Assembly: GCA_958299035.1 (NCBI GenBank)
Contig: CATQJL010000112.1
Span: 12,128,880-12,192,879, forward strand
Length of the DNA stretch: 64,000 nucleotides
Source of the DNA: Cylicocyclus nassatus
Lineage: Eukaryota; Nematoda; Chromadorea; Rhabditida; Strongylidae
Direction: 5' to 3'
Under the pieces are notes generated by a model, which did not search any database, was not told the DNA's origin, and saw nothing but the letters and a program-made list of their open reading frames with translations. Below, in pieces: positions 36,174 to 45,708 of this stretch. The translations under genes and the position numbers were made by a program. Position 1 is the first letter of the stretch; every line of letters begins with the position of its first letter.

Positions 36174-37540
36174 AACATATCGCTCAAATCTACGACCCGA
36201 TTGGATTATTTTCTCCGGTCCTTCTCGTTGCGAAACTTTTCCTGCAGTCACTCTGGAAGATTGACTTATCTTGGGATGAAACCCTACCTAACAAGCAATA
36301 CGACAAGTGGCATCATATAATTTCTTCCTGAACAATACCGGAGCTGATTGTACAACGATTGCTCATCGATCCGAACGATTTTTCGGCAAACTTCGACGTT
36401 CACGTGTTTACCGATGCCTCAGCTCACGCCTATTGCGCGGTTGCTTATATCGTGCAACGACATACTGACAAACCCACAAAGATATCGCTGCTCATGTCAA
36501 AATCCAGATTAGCTCCTCTCAATCAGTCCATTACAATCCCACGATTAGAACTGGCCGCGGTGATGATTGGTGCAAAACTTCTCACATACATCACGAAACA
36601 ACTCGACATTTGCATTTCAAGAAAGTATCTTTGGACCGACAGCATAGTATCCCTAGCTTGGACTAAAAGCAATAGGGATCTTCCCGTCTTCGTGCGAAAT
36701 CGTGTAAGGATCATACACGAAAACACCGTAGATGTCTTTTTGCGACATATTCCCGGTGAACTCAATCCTGCTGATGTAGGAACACGAGGAGCTTCAGTTG
36801 AAGAGCAATCGAAGTTCAAACAGTGGTGGAGCGGACCAAAATTTTTTTGGGAGAAACCAGAATCGTGGCCTTCCAACTTGATGGAAACCTTTGGAAGCAC
36901 CAACACAGAAACTGCAAGGGAGGAAAAGAAGTCCCAAACGTTTTCGTGCAATTCTCCTCGCATATGTGTCTTCTCATCCAACAAAAATGGTGGTCATGAC
37001 AAATGGAACAATATGATCATAGATGCATCTCGTTTCAGCACATGGAACAAACTGGTAAACACTCTTGCTTATGTTCTGAAATTCATAACGGTTAGGGTAC
37101 CAAGAGCAACTACAACATTTGGATACTCAAGGGTAGCGCGTCTGAATAATGCGGAAATCATCATATTTCGCCTCGCTCAGGCGATGACTCCGCCATCCGA
37201 AGAACACAAGAAACAACTTCATCTTTTTCAATGCCCTCAGAGTCTGCTATGGAAAAGCAAAGGCCGAATAGACTACGCTAATTTGCCTTCGGAAGCAATT
37301 ACTCCAGTCTTCTTGCCACGCGTGAATAGGATTACCTCGCTTTTTGTGCTTCACGTCCATCAAGTCAACAATTACTGCGGAGTCAATCATACTTTGACAC
37401 TCTGCCGCTTAAGAGCATGGATTCCCCAAGGAAGAGCTGTCGTGAAGAAAATCATACACCGCGATTGCCTCAAGTGCAAAAAATATCAAGCAAAGCCCTT
37501 CGCTTTTCCACCTTTCCCAGTTCATCCTGACAGAGAGTGA
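36174..37540 (+). pseudogene. BEL/Pao RNase H and integrase zinc-binding region
   Basis: A TGA interrupts the connection near 36330; the frame 36359-37540 follows. It has VFTDASAHAYCAVAY (first RNase H Asp), PRLELAAVMIGAKL (Glu), WTDSIVSLAW (Asp) and RHIPGELNPADVGTRG, which together are the BEL RNase H set. Toward the end a His/Cys set (LHVHQ, then CLKCKKYQAKPF) marks the integrase N-terminal zinc-binding domain. The frame ends in a TGA at 37538-37540 and the integrase core continues in the next frame. RNase H degrades the RNA strand during cDNA synthesis. Confidence 0.88.
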
Positions 37541-38556
37541 GACCGCCTCAGTACCCCTTCCAAAACACCGGCATGGATTTCTTTGGACCCCTTTCATACA
37601 AAACTCAAGAACAGTCAACTGGAAACTATTGGATGATTTTGCTCACATGTTTGAATTGTAGAGCTATATTCGTAGATGTCATCCTCGATATGTCCGCGCA
37701 CACCGTCTTGCACATTCTACGACGCTTCTTTGCCACCATGGGATGCCCATCCTGGATTATCTGCGACAATGCCCAATCTTTCAAAACGATCAATCGCTGC
37801 TTCGCTTCTCTCCCTGAGCCTCAGACCAACATGGACTTAATTGACTACTGCTCAAAACGACGAATTGAGATGAAGTTCATCCCAAGCCTGAGTCCATGGC
37901 AAGGAGGTATGTATGAAAAGATGATAGATATTTTCAAGAAGTCGTACAGATTTTCTATCGGAAACAGTCTACTAAACATTGAGGATATCAAAACTATAGC
38001 CAAAGAAGCTGAGGCTATAGTGAACACCAGACCACTTACTTACTATGTTGATGAATCAAACTATTTGCAGTTGCGTCCAATCGATTTCATTCGACCGTAT
38101 GCCTTACTTAGCAGCAGTCAACCCGAAAATCACGAGGAAGACTGGATACCGAATCCAACAAATCACACCACGTTGTTGGCCGATTGGAGCCGTACAAACA
38201 AACTCCTTTCTAACTTTTGGGAAAGGTGGACAACTGAATATCTTACTGCTATGAGAGAACACTTTAAGGACAAACACCAAGCGCCCAGATCGCACGAAGA
38301 TGATGCCCCAAAAAAGGGGGACTACGTGCTTATACATGACGAGTTCCTGAACAAAGGACAGTGGAAAATGGAAGAAGTGGTCGGATCCCAAGACAATTTT
38401 CGAAGATCAGTTGAAATACGTCTGCCTTCAAAACGAATTATCACACGCCCCAATAACCTCGTTCACAAGATGGAATTAGGCCCGAATCGAAGGATTTTAA
38501 GAAGGAAGACGTGTCTCCGCCGTCAGATGAAACCGAGCAATCGAGACATCCCATGA
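37537..38556 (+). pseudogene. BEL/Pao integrase catalytic core and DUF5641-like tail
   Basis: No ATG opens this 339-codon frame; it continues the polyprotein after a frame change. GMDFFGPL (first Asp, ~residue 12), ICDNAQSF (second Asp, ~75) and SPWQGGMYEKMI (catalytic Glu, ~122) form the D,D,E triad. NTRPL follows at ~155. The last ~70 residues (KKGDYVLIHDE, then PSKRIITRPNNLVHKMEL) match the C-terminal domain typical of BEL integrases. The frame itself looks intact and is the best preserved part of pol. It overlaps the start of the envelope frame. Confidence 0.9.
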
Positions 38557-39653
38557 TAACCAGATCAAGGGCAAGGTTACAGGCAAGCACCACCCTACTT
38601 TGTCTCAGCTTGCTCCTTTGCACTATGATAACGACCTCTCAAACTTTGAAAAATTTTCACTCATTGGTCGAAACAGACTACACCCGCTGTTCCGACGACC
38701 TTATGGAAGAGAAAACGATATTGTATGCAACCAATTGCGTACCAAAGGGAATCGCCGTAGCACGAATCAAGGCTAAAGGTAAACCCTTCTGTTGGTTCCC
38801 AGTATTGTGCCCACTTGGTTATATACGATTCTCACATAACTCGTCAACATTATGCGGAGAAAAATGTGAATGTCCTGCATGGGCATCCGCATGTTCCTTT
38901 AGCGAAAGCTCATACACAACGCTATCATATAGTGAACAATTACCACTTTCTGTCCTACATTATCAACCCGAATACGTGTGTTCATTCGAATTTTCTTCCT
39001 CATGCGATACAACAAAGAAATTAGGCTTCTTCAATCAAGTACAACTATACGATGACGAGCTACTGTTGGTAGAAAACTTAGTGATAAGCATCCGCGATTA
39101 TGTCAACGAGCACGACTTCATATGCTTCGACAAAAGGGGTCGGAAGCGTCAAGCAACGAAGTTTATCACAGGAACATCCCAGTTCTGCAAGAGACACAAA
39201 TGCCATCTACGAGCACGTCTGTTCTGCACCTATGACAACCCCTTGACAATGCTGATCCTCAACACAACAAGCAATCTAACAATACCAATCAAGGCCTGGG
39301 GGTCTGTGGCAAAAACCTACTATGGGTTTGCTAGCAACATAGTAAACAAAATGAACGACTCGGATGATATACTACTCATATCGAACCCTACGAAAGAAAC
39401 CTCAAATGACTTACAACTCGTCACTGAATGTGTGAAGGGAGGACTATCGCTGACGATCAAATCCAGATACGAATTTATCGAAGCTTGTGTAGAACAGTAC
39501 TGCGTATTCATTGAAGAAGCTCTCTCGCATGATATAGTATTCCCAAACTCGATCGTTCTATACGACTATACGGTCATACTAACTATCTGGACCACTTCGA
39601 GACTTATCAAACGAGGGCACACTGCAGAGCTCATCCCTTATGCGAGATGCTGA
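38511..39653 (+). pseudogene. envelope region, first ectodomain part (Gn-like), open frame
   Basis: A 380-codon frame overlapping the integrase end in another frame. It begins with a short basic TRSRAR stretch followed by a hydrophobic segment (~residues 27-45) that could be a signal peptide. The rest is rich in cysteines with several N-glycosylation-type sites and no membrane anchor in this frame. By position it corresponds to the first glycoprotein of a phlebovirus-type Gn/Gc precursor; direct similarity here is too weak for me to claim. The frame ends without its anchor, which lies in the next frame. Confidence 0.7.
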
Positions 39654-40501
39654 GATGCACATTTTGTCTTCAGAAGCTCTACAACTCACAGTGCTGGACT
39701 TTAACAGAGATAGCTTTTGTAGCTGCTGGAATATTCTTCATTTCGCTTCTATTACCATGGGTACTTTTGACCATCAAGATTGTCACTCTACTTTGGAAAT
39801 TTTTCAAACTTCTCATAAGATGTGCATGTTCGTCCATAGGGAAATTCTTACCGGTTCGTCACCTACCAAAAATTCTACGACAACGATCCACTGTCCGTCC
39901 ATACATCTGCCGACGGCATCGAACTAGAAAAAGGAGTTTGTTGCTTTGCATCCTCGTTTCCCTACTCGAATTACAATGTACACAAGAGTGCGCCCAAGTC
40001 ACTTCCATTACGGCTACTGAGAAAGTCTGTCATCTTTCCAACGGCTCTGAGACGTGTACTTACGATGAAGCAACAGTCCTGACCCTTCAACCTTTGCTAC
40101 AGGAAACATGCCTTGCGATCAGAGATCATCATGGCGTTATACTTGCTACTCTATCCATCAAAATTGATATACGCTTCAAATGTCACCGAAAACTTGAATT
40201 CTTCACCAGAGATCATCAGTTGAAATCGGAGTCGATACACAGATGTTACCTGGCCGGAAGTTGCCAAGAAAATACATGCGATAACATCTCACCAAAGGAC
40301 AAACTCGAGGAAATTTCAAGGATAGCCAATGAACACCCAGGATATACATATTGCTCATCCAATTGTGGACTCACTTGTGAAGGCTGCTTTATGTGCCAGC
40401 CCAGTTGCCTATTCTACAGAATCTACGCCTTCCCTACCAGTGAAACGATCTACCGCATATTTACTTGCCTTAGTTGGGAAGTAGGCGTGAAGCCGCTGTA
40501 A
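39647..40501 (+). pseudogene. envelope region, membrane segment and start of Gc-like domain
   Basis: The frame opens with a long hydrophobic segment (~residues 25-55), a short basic tail, and a second hydrophobic segment (~97-113) directly before a cysteine-rich domain. This is the anchor, tail and internal signal layout of phlebovirus-type precursors. The cysteine-rich part has NCGLTCEGCFMCQPSCLFYR, a spacing I associate with phlebovirus G2-like glycoproteins and nematode Cer envelopes. The frame changes before the domain is complete. The order supports a complete but broken Gn/Gc-type envelope. Confidence 0.78.
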
Positions 40502-41491
40502 CACTTCAACAAGACGGTTTCGACGCCTCCTCTACAGTCCTAAGATTATACCCAGGACAAACAAGCCTTTGGAATCATCTGAGATTCACTCTCACAACTG
40601 CCATTAGTCCACAGCTACCAATACTCTCATCGGCGTTCATTTCAACAGGAAAGGAAACTTCCATCATTGAACCCGCACACAGAGGGCAGCTGACTCCAAA
40701 GAGCGCTGGCCAACTTCAATGTGCCTCCCAAAACCACGCAAAGGACTTCAGTTGCACCTTTAGTAGTAGAGCATGCACATGCACTGATGGATTACAGAAG
40801 GTGTCTTGCATATGCAGCACAGGAAACGTCCATAATCTCATGAAAAGTGCTCCGTTACCTCAAGTCTCTAAAGCCTATGCAATTTTTAGTCAAAGAGGCG
40901 AAATATACGCGAAAACAAGGGTTGGATCAGCGCTACAAATTCAAGTCGTTGCCGAAAACATGAAAATTACTGCTCGACAAACACATACCTCCTGCGAACT
41001 AGAAGTAAGCGACCTTGTAGGGTGCTACAGCTGCATCAGCGGTGCTGAGCTTCGTTTATCATGCAGAAGCATGGAAGCTAGCTTATGTCTTGTGCCCGAA
41101 CGAAAATCAAGTAGCAAAGTGCACAAAGAATGGCTTTCTAAACAAACTGAGATTTTATTTCAACACTTCATCTGTTTCTTTGGACTGTGAATTCAGTTGC
41201 CCCAAAGGGAAAAGTTCTATAAAAATTTATGGACGCCTACACTACATCAATGACGACACAATTGAGGACGACTCGCTAGCCTACAATCAACCTGGCAATC
41301 CCAAAGGCAACACTTACTGGGACACATTGAATAATCAATTTGAAAGTCTCCTTTTGTATGTTCCTAAAATCATTGTACGAAATTTGAAAACGATTACTTT
41401 CCCTATTGTACTCGTCCTTCTCCTCTTATGCACCTTCTTACTATATTACAAGAAGTTTCTTCTTCCTTCGTATCATCACAAACATTCTTGA
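40474..41491 (+). pseudogene. envelope region, rest of Gc-like domain and C-terminal anchor (two frames)
   Basis: Frame 40474-41190 continues the Gc-like cysteine-rich ectodomain, including CTDGLQKVSCICS and LEVSDLVGCYSC. Frame 41042-41491 has the remaining part and ends in a hydrophobic anchor (~20 residues, VLVLLLLCTFLLYY) with a short basic tail. Its stop codon lies 23 bp before the 3' LTR. Together with the upstream frames the envelope is spread over at least four open frames with frame changes, so no intact glycoprotein is encoded as assembled. Confidence 0.78.
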
Positions 41492-41507
41492 CTGTGCATC
41501 TCCCTCG

Positions 41508-41514
41508 TGGGGAG
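41508..41514 (+). promoter_or_regulatory. short purine tract before the 3' LTR
   Basis: TGGGGAG immediately upstream of the 3' LTR start. It is the likely plus-strand priming site, although unusually short. Confidence 0.5.
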
Positions 41515-41800
41515 TTTCCGTAAAGCTACAGAAAATCAGGCCGGCATCCTCGGCACTAACGATTCATTTGCATTCCTCAGCATCCTCGACCATTAACGAT
41601 CCATTTGTGTTCCTCGGCATCTTCAGCCATTCAGTCACTAACGATCCATCTGTATTCCTCGGCATCCTCGGCCACTAACGATTCATTTGTATTCCTCGGC
41701 ATCGAATATGCATGGTATATAAGTCGAGGGAGAATTCAGTTTTTGGGCTGATCGCTCTATGCAATAAACGTTTCGTCCTTGTTTTCGCCTATTCAGCTCA
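41515..41800 (+). repeat. 3' LTR of BEL/Pao element
   Basis: 286 bp. It matches the 5' LTR except for two substitutions and one missing 37-bp module unit. TATA at 41716-41722 and AATAAA at 41763-41768 are conserved. It ends CAGCTCA, followed by the GTGCA duplication. Confidence 0.93.
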
Positions 41801-41805
41801 GTGCA
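41801..41805. repeat. 5-bp target-site duplication of BEL/Pao element (right)
   Basis: GTGCA, matching 32906-32910. Confidence 0.85.
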
Positions 41806-41984
41806 TAGGCGGTTATGATTCGGAGGATTCTCTTGCCGGTATCCACTCGATGCACATAAGTCGATCACTTATTCGGTCCACGCCAGTGATTTTATTTCTA
41901 AGTGCTTCCGAAACCACCACTATACCGACGCCGTTTCTGGTGCTGTTCGATCCTTTGTAGAGAAGTTTGTAGCCGTCTTTGTAG

Positions 41985-42049
41985 CCGATCCGAACCCGTT
42001 ACCTTCCTCGCCGTAGTCAAGGGCACTGACCACTCGGCCAACTCTGCCC
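41985..42049 (-). promoter_or_regulatory. tRNA-like module with A- and B-box motifs at the RTE 5' terminus (copy 2)
   Basis: Read on the minus strand, it starts GGGCAGAGTTGGCCGAGTGG at 42049. A perfect A-box consensus (TGGCCGAGTGG) lies at 42040-42030 and a B-box-like GGTTCGGATCG at 41996-41986, 33 bp apart. It matches the module of copy 1 but joins the endonuclease sequence at a different point. It is better preserved than in copy 1, where 3 nt are missing around the A box. Confidence 0.72.
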
Positions 42050-42068
42050 ATTTCCCATTTTCTCCAGC
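42050..42068. repeat. probable diverged target-site duplication, RTE copy 2 (5' side)
   Basis: Partner of 30425-30443, about 14 of 19 positions identical, directly adjoining the element end. Confidence 0.55.
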
Positions 42069-43288
42069 TTTGTTACGATAAATTTAGGCGAACCCGACAC
42101 AAATTAATTTAAGTGCTCAGTGATGTTGCAATCCACGACTCGAAAGCAGTATGGTTACCAAAAAATGAGGCGTATACAAGAAAATGGCTTTACATTAAAG
42201 TAAAGCCTATTAGGTTGATCCAAAAGTTCTGTTACTTTGATTTAGAAAAATTCACAACTGCTTCCTATGTGACCTTTTTACTTACAAAAAAAATATTTCC
42301 AGATAAAAAAACTGATCGGCTTTTGTAACATGTTCGCGAATCTTTGACGGCAAGGGACTTCAGGGATAAAAATCTGAAAATAAGACCCACTTCAACTCTG
42401 GCTTCTGGAAATCAAGTCGTCAAAAAACGAAACGCTGCAAATTCTGAAAAAAAAAATGATTTATGCAATCAACATAAGCTGCTCTCTCTAAAAATGTGAA
42501 GCCTGTGCTAATCGAGTTTTTCTACAAAAAGTTATGATGTTCGTGAAAATTGCAAACGACAACAAAAGTAATTTTTTCTGCACTTTTTATTTTTTTAGAT
42601 ACTTGACGATTTGTTTTCCAAAATTTAAGTTCGAGTAGGTCTTCTATACGGATTTTCATCTCTGGAGTCCCCTGTCGTCAATGATCCGCGATTATGCTAT
42701 TAGAAAAGCAAAATAGTTGAATTTTCCCGTCTGAGGATATATTTTGTGATTAAATACATTCATATAGGAGAGCAGTTAAATCCTTCAAAAACAAAGCGAC
42801 AGAATTTTCTGATACTTGATATGTGCAGATTGATGTGATCGTTGACTGAGATTGGCAATCTTCGCAATAACAAAAAAGCAATGAATAAATCTGGGCTTCG
42901 AGAAGGTTTTTTTCACATTTTACAGCAAGACGCACTCTTCAATTTGGCAAGAAGTGACAATCAAATGACAGGTGCCAGAATGAGCGGAACTGTAACACTT
43001 ACTTGGATTGAATCTCAAAATTTTTGCTGTTGCAGTGATGGTCAAGTCTTTGCTTTCGATGGAAAGAAAAAAACTGCCTTATAGAAAGACGTACCTTTCT
43101 CGTACTTGCTAGCATAGCTGAAAACAGACAATCCACACAAGTAAATCTGCGTGATTCTTTGATTATGCAAACACCACATCATTATGTGGGGTCATCTTGA
43201 GTACAGCCAATTTTTCTCTATGAATACTAGTTATTGTAGAGACAAAAATAGAATAGATAGTAGATTCGTGGATGACATTCACAATTTT
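42069..43288. other. no gene recognised
   Basis: AT-rich with no supportable frame or repeat. Confidence 0.5.
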
Positions 43289-43718
43289 TTTGAACTTGAA
43301 AAACATACACACTTAGACAATATTGCACATGCGGTAGCTTCAAAAAATGCCCGAATGTCTGCCAACAATTCCCATTATAATGGCAAAAGTCGCTGTACAA
43401 CATTTACCAAATAACTTGATGCATTATGCTTGAGTAGAATAGTAGGTGCAGTCTTTATAATCTCGAGTCATGTCAGAATTGAAATCGTCGTATCTGCAAG
43501 TATCCAGTGTTGTGCTTGCTTTAACACTGTAGAGCATATTTCAATGATGTTAGCATGCATACAAAAGGCATTCGATTAATATAAGCCGCTGCTCAGACAG
43601 TACTCAACTGATTTCACGCTTTATCAAATTTTCGCTTGCATTTAGATCTCAGTTCTCCGATGAGCACTTGATGATACACTCGATTTCATCGACTACTTCT
43701 AAGGTTTATACTGTTTAA

Positions 43719-44263
43719 CACGTTTCGGACCGGTGCTGCACATGGTGCAGCACCCTGCTTTGAAGGATCTTCTTGACGTTTACAGGAGGTTTTCTTTTAG
43801 TCCAAGGTTACCAAGTCAAAGGCCTAAGCTTTTACTTTTCAAATGACTCTGTAGACTTGTGTTGTCGATATTTGTTTGGGAGATATGAAATCCACAAATC
43901 GAACAACAGTTGCAACGAAATGCGGCAACGCGAACGACGGCGTGCGACGTCGCAACTTTCCTTTACTTCGATACCAAAGAGAAAAACCGTAGTTTCAATA
44001 CTGGTGCGTACCGTCCTCAACATAGATACTTTTGAATACTATTAGAAACTGAGTTTTTGTTTCCATCTTTCAGAAAAGCACAGAAGTCCTTTACAAGTGG
44101 CAAAATTCAAACACTTCAAATTCACTAAGAACGTTGGGTAGAAGCTTATCCGACATGGTCATCACATATGTAGCACACAATCTTCAAAATAAGGTCCCTC
44201 TGTTAGCTAACGGTTGAAAGAAAACTCTTATTCTCCGCGCGCGATTTCGCGGTCCGAAACGTG
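43719..44263. mobile_element. 545-bp DNA element with TTAA target duplication (piggyBac-like ends)
   Basis: Ends CACGTTTCGGACCG and CGGTCCGAAACGTG are inverted repeats flanked by TTAA on both sides (43715-43718, 44264-44267). The paralogous segment at 62.27 kb lacks the 545 bp, giving an empty site. TTAA duplication is characteristic of piggyBac; there is no transposase here, so this is a non-autonomous copy. A frame at 43773-44045 is not protein-like. Confidence 0.88.
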
Positions 44264-44741
44264 TTAAAAAGCTAAGTGGCGCCAACAGCACTTCCTGCAA
44301 GCATGCACTAAACGCCTTTGAAAGCGATCAGGCGCTCATTCCTGATAATTTTATTGTTCAATCAAAAGCAAGCACCCAATTTCGTGCACTTCAATGCATA
44401 TAAGCTAATTGGCCTAAATGTAGTGAGGTCATGACTAGTCTCGAATTTGCCCAAGTTCAGCCATTTAAATTTACTTCTCTCCTGTTTTTTCTTCATATTC
44501 AACTTCACACTTCGCTGTCATTCCCCAAGAAATGACATATTTGACTCCGCTCGGTCTCTTTGAAAAACCATAATAATTTCTGCCTCATATCTTCGTATTT
44601 AGAAGATCAAAAACCTGGTTAAAATTCTGCAAAAAAATTTCAAATTGCCATGGCCGGAATTTTCATTAAGTAACAAGATGAAAAAAGAGCAATAAGTACT
44701 AAATCTTGCCACCAATGCGCTCCTATTTGGGTTAAATCTTT

Positions 44742-45590
44742 GGCCCGTAGTAAAGCTCGATCAGTTCAGGTGAACTGAACTTATCCCATCAGTTCACCTC
44801 ACGTCAGGTGAACTGAAGACCGCCCACCCTCCCGTGCTACAAGAATGGCGAGTGAACTGATAGCTGACCATCTGTCAACCTGCTGCAGTCAACTCTTCCC
44901 ATCAGTACATGTTCAAGTGACCTGAACGTGAATGTTAGAGTGATGCAAATATTGTGTAAAAGAGGAGACGCAGACAAGACTCCCGTAAGTTGCTCCTGAT
45001 AACTTACGTTACACATCAGTCAAGCTAAAAATGCAGACAAAATCGGCGCAAAACTGCACAACCGAGCCCGAAAAGGAGAGGATTAATGAACAGCTGATTT
45101 TGGCGAGGATAACAATAAAACAAATTCTTCTCTTTTTTGTAAAACTTACTGGTTCTTTTTTCACTAGCTGTCCAAAACAAGGACTCATTTATTCATTTCA
45201 TCAAATTCACGCTGCAACCATTTCGTTTTTTCGTAAAGTTGCCGTCACAAATTGTGTTTTTGTTTTATCAGGTGCATTTGCTAGGCGAAATCTTTGATAG
45301 CGGTCATCATCGATTGCGTAGTGGCCGCTATCAAAGATTGCCCAGCGATGCATCGAAATGTGTGCCGCTAGTCGGGCTCGAACCACGGCCGCGCGCGTGT
45401 AATTCCAATCGCTTACCCGCTTGACCAAACCAACTCAAGCGGTTCCTTATTCAAGAACGCACTTGATTGTAATGTCTCGGAAGCGATCCGCAACCAGATC
45501 AATGACTCGCCGGATGCTAGACTGAGGCGTGATGAGATCAACGCCGGCCGCGTCGAAAGAGATGCCCTGATGGGAGGTTTACTATGGGCC
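44742..45590. mobile_element. 849-bp GGCCCGTAGTAAA-type element (copy 1), TTT duplication, with tRNA-like block
   Basis: Ends GGCCCGTAGTAAA and TTTACTATGGGCC, flanked by TTT (44739-44741, 45591-45593). The paralogous segment near 62.80 kb lacks it. Inside are an AGTTCACCT-type palindromic block, a CGTAAGTT/AACTTACG hairpin near 44.98-45.01 kb, a 15-bp-stem hairpin around 45290-45340 (AATCTTTGATAGCGG and inverse) and a tRNA-like block with A and B boxes at 45374-45427. No transposase is encoded. Copy 2 lies at 56626-57476. The 3-bp duplication suggests a PIF/Harbinger-like or unassigned superfamily. Confidence 0.88.
45374..45427 (-). promoter_or_regulatory. tRNA-like A/B boxes inside a GGCCC element (copy 1)
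   Basis: On the minus strand, TGGTCAAGCGG (A-box-like) is followed 32 bp later by GGTTCGAGCCC (a good B box). The same block with the same 32-bp spacing is in copy 2. T-stem pairing is incomplete, so this is tRNA-derived rather than a tRNA gene. Confidence 0.6.
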
Positions 45591-45708
45591 TTTCAATTCT
45601 TGGTAATCTATGTTATGTTGGAGGCCATCTTTGATGTATGTGAGCGCATGTTTATTTGTACTAGCGACCCTACGGGTCGCTAGCAAGTGGGTCGGAGCAA
45701 CTATAATA

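Larger units (their letters stand above)
32911..41800 (+). mobile_element. BEL/Pao LTR retroelement with phlebovirus-type envelope region
   Basis: An 8.9-kb element with two LTRs (323 and 286 bp), a 5-bp GTGCA duplication, a tRNA-complementary primer site and coding remains in the order gag, CCHC, protease, RT, RNase H, integrase, envelope. That order, the integrase C-terminal block and the DUF1759-like gag are BEL/Pao characters. Nematode BEL elements such as Cer7 are known to carry envelope genes related to phlebovirus glycoproteins, and the 39.6-41.5 kb region shows the same cysteine-rich pattern. LTRs differ at only two aligned positions plus one 37-bp unit, yet the interior has a gag deletion and many frame changes. 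It is inserted in RTE copy 2. Confidence 0.93.
30444..42049 (-). mobile_element. RTE non-LTR retrotransposon (copy 2), split by a BEL/Pao element
   Basis: The second member of the family at 22-25 kb, on the minus strand. The 3' part (30444-32910) holds the RT and most of the endonuclease. The 5' part resumes at 41806 after the LTR element and ends at 42049 with the same tRNA-like module. Relative to copy 1, about 0.45 kb between the tRNA-like module and the endonuclease is absent: the module joins almost directly to a DGYKLLYKG segment. RT and C-terminal regions form one 339-codon open frame with an intact YGDD box, but the endonuclease region is heavily frame-shifted. Confidence 0.9.
43289..45658 (+). 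repeat. duplicated segment, copy A (partner 61847-62862)
   Basis: About 1 kb of non-element sequence here aligns in the same orientation with 61847-62862 across its length. Shared landmarks include AACATACACACTT, GATGAGCACTTGATGATACA, TATTGTTCAATCAAAAGCAA and TGTTATGTTGGAGGCC. Copy A is interrupted by two DNA elements (43719-44263 and 44742-45590) that copy B lacks. No gene is recognised in either copy; it is probably itself part of an old mobile element or a dispersed repeat. Confidence 0.88.

Noticed and set aside
45374..45427. A true tRNA gene
   Set aside because: A and B boxes are present, but the T-stem does not pair and no acceptor stem was found; called tRNA-like only.
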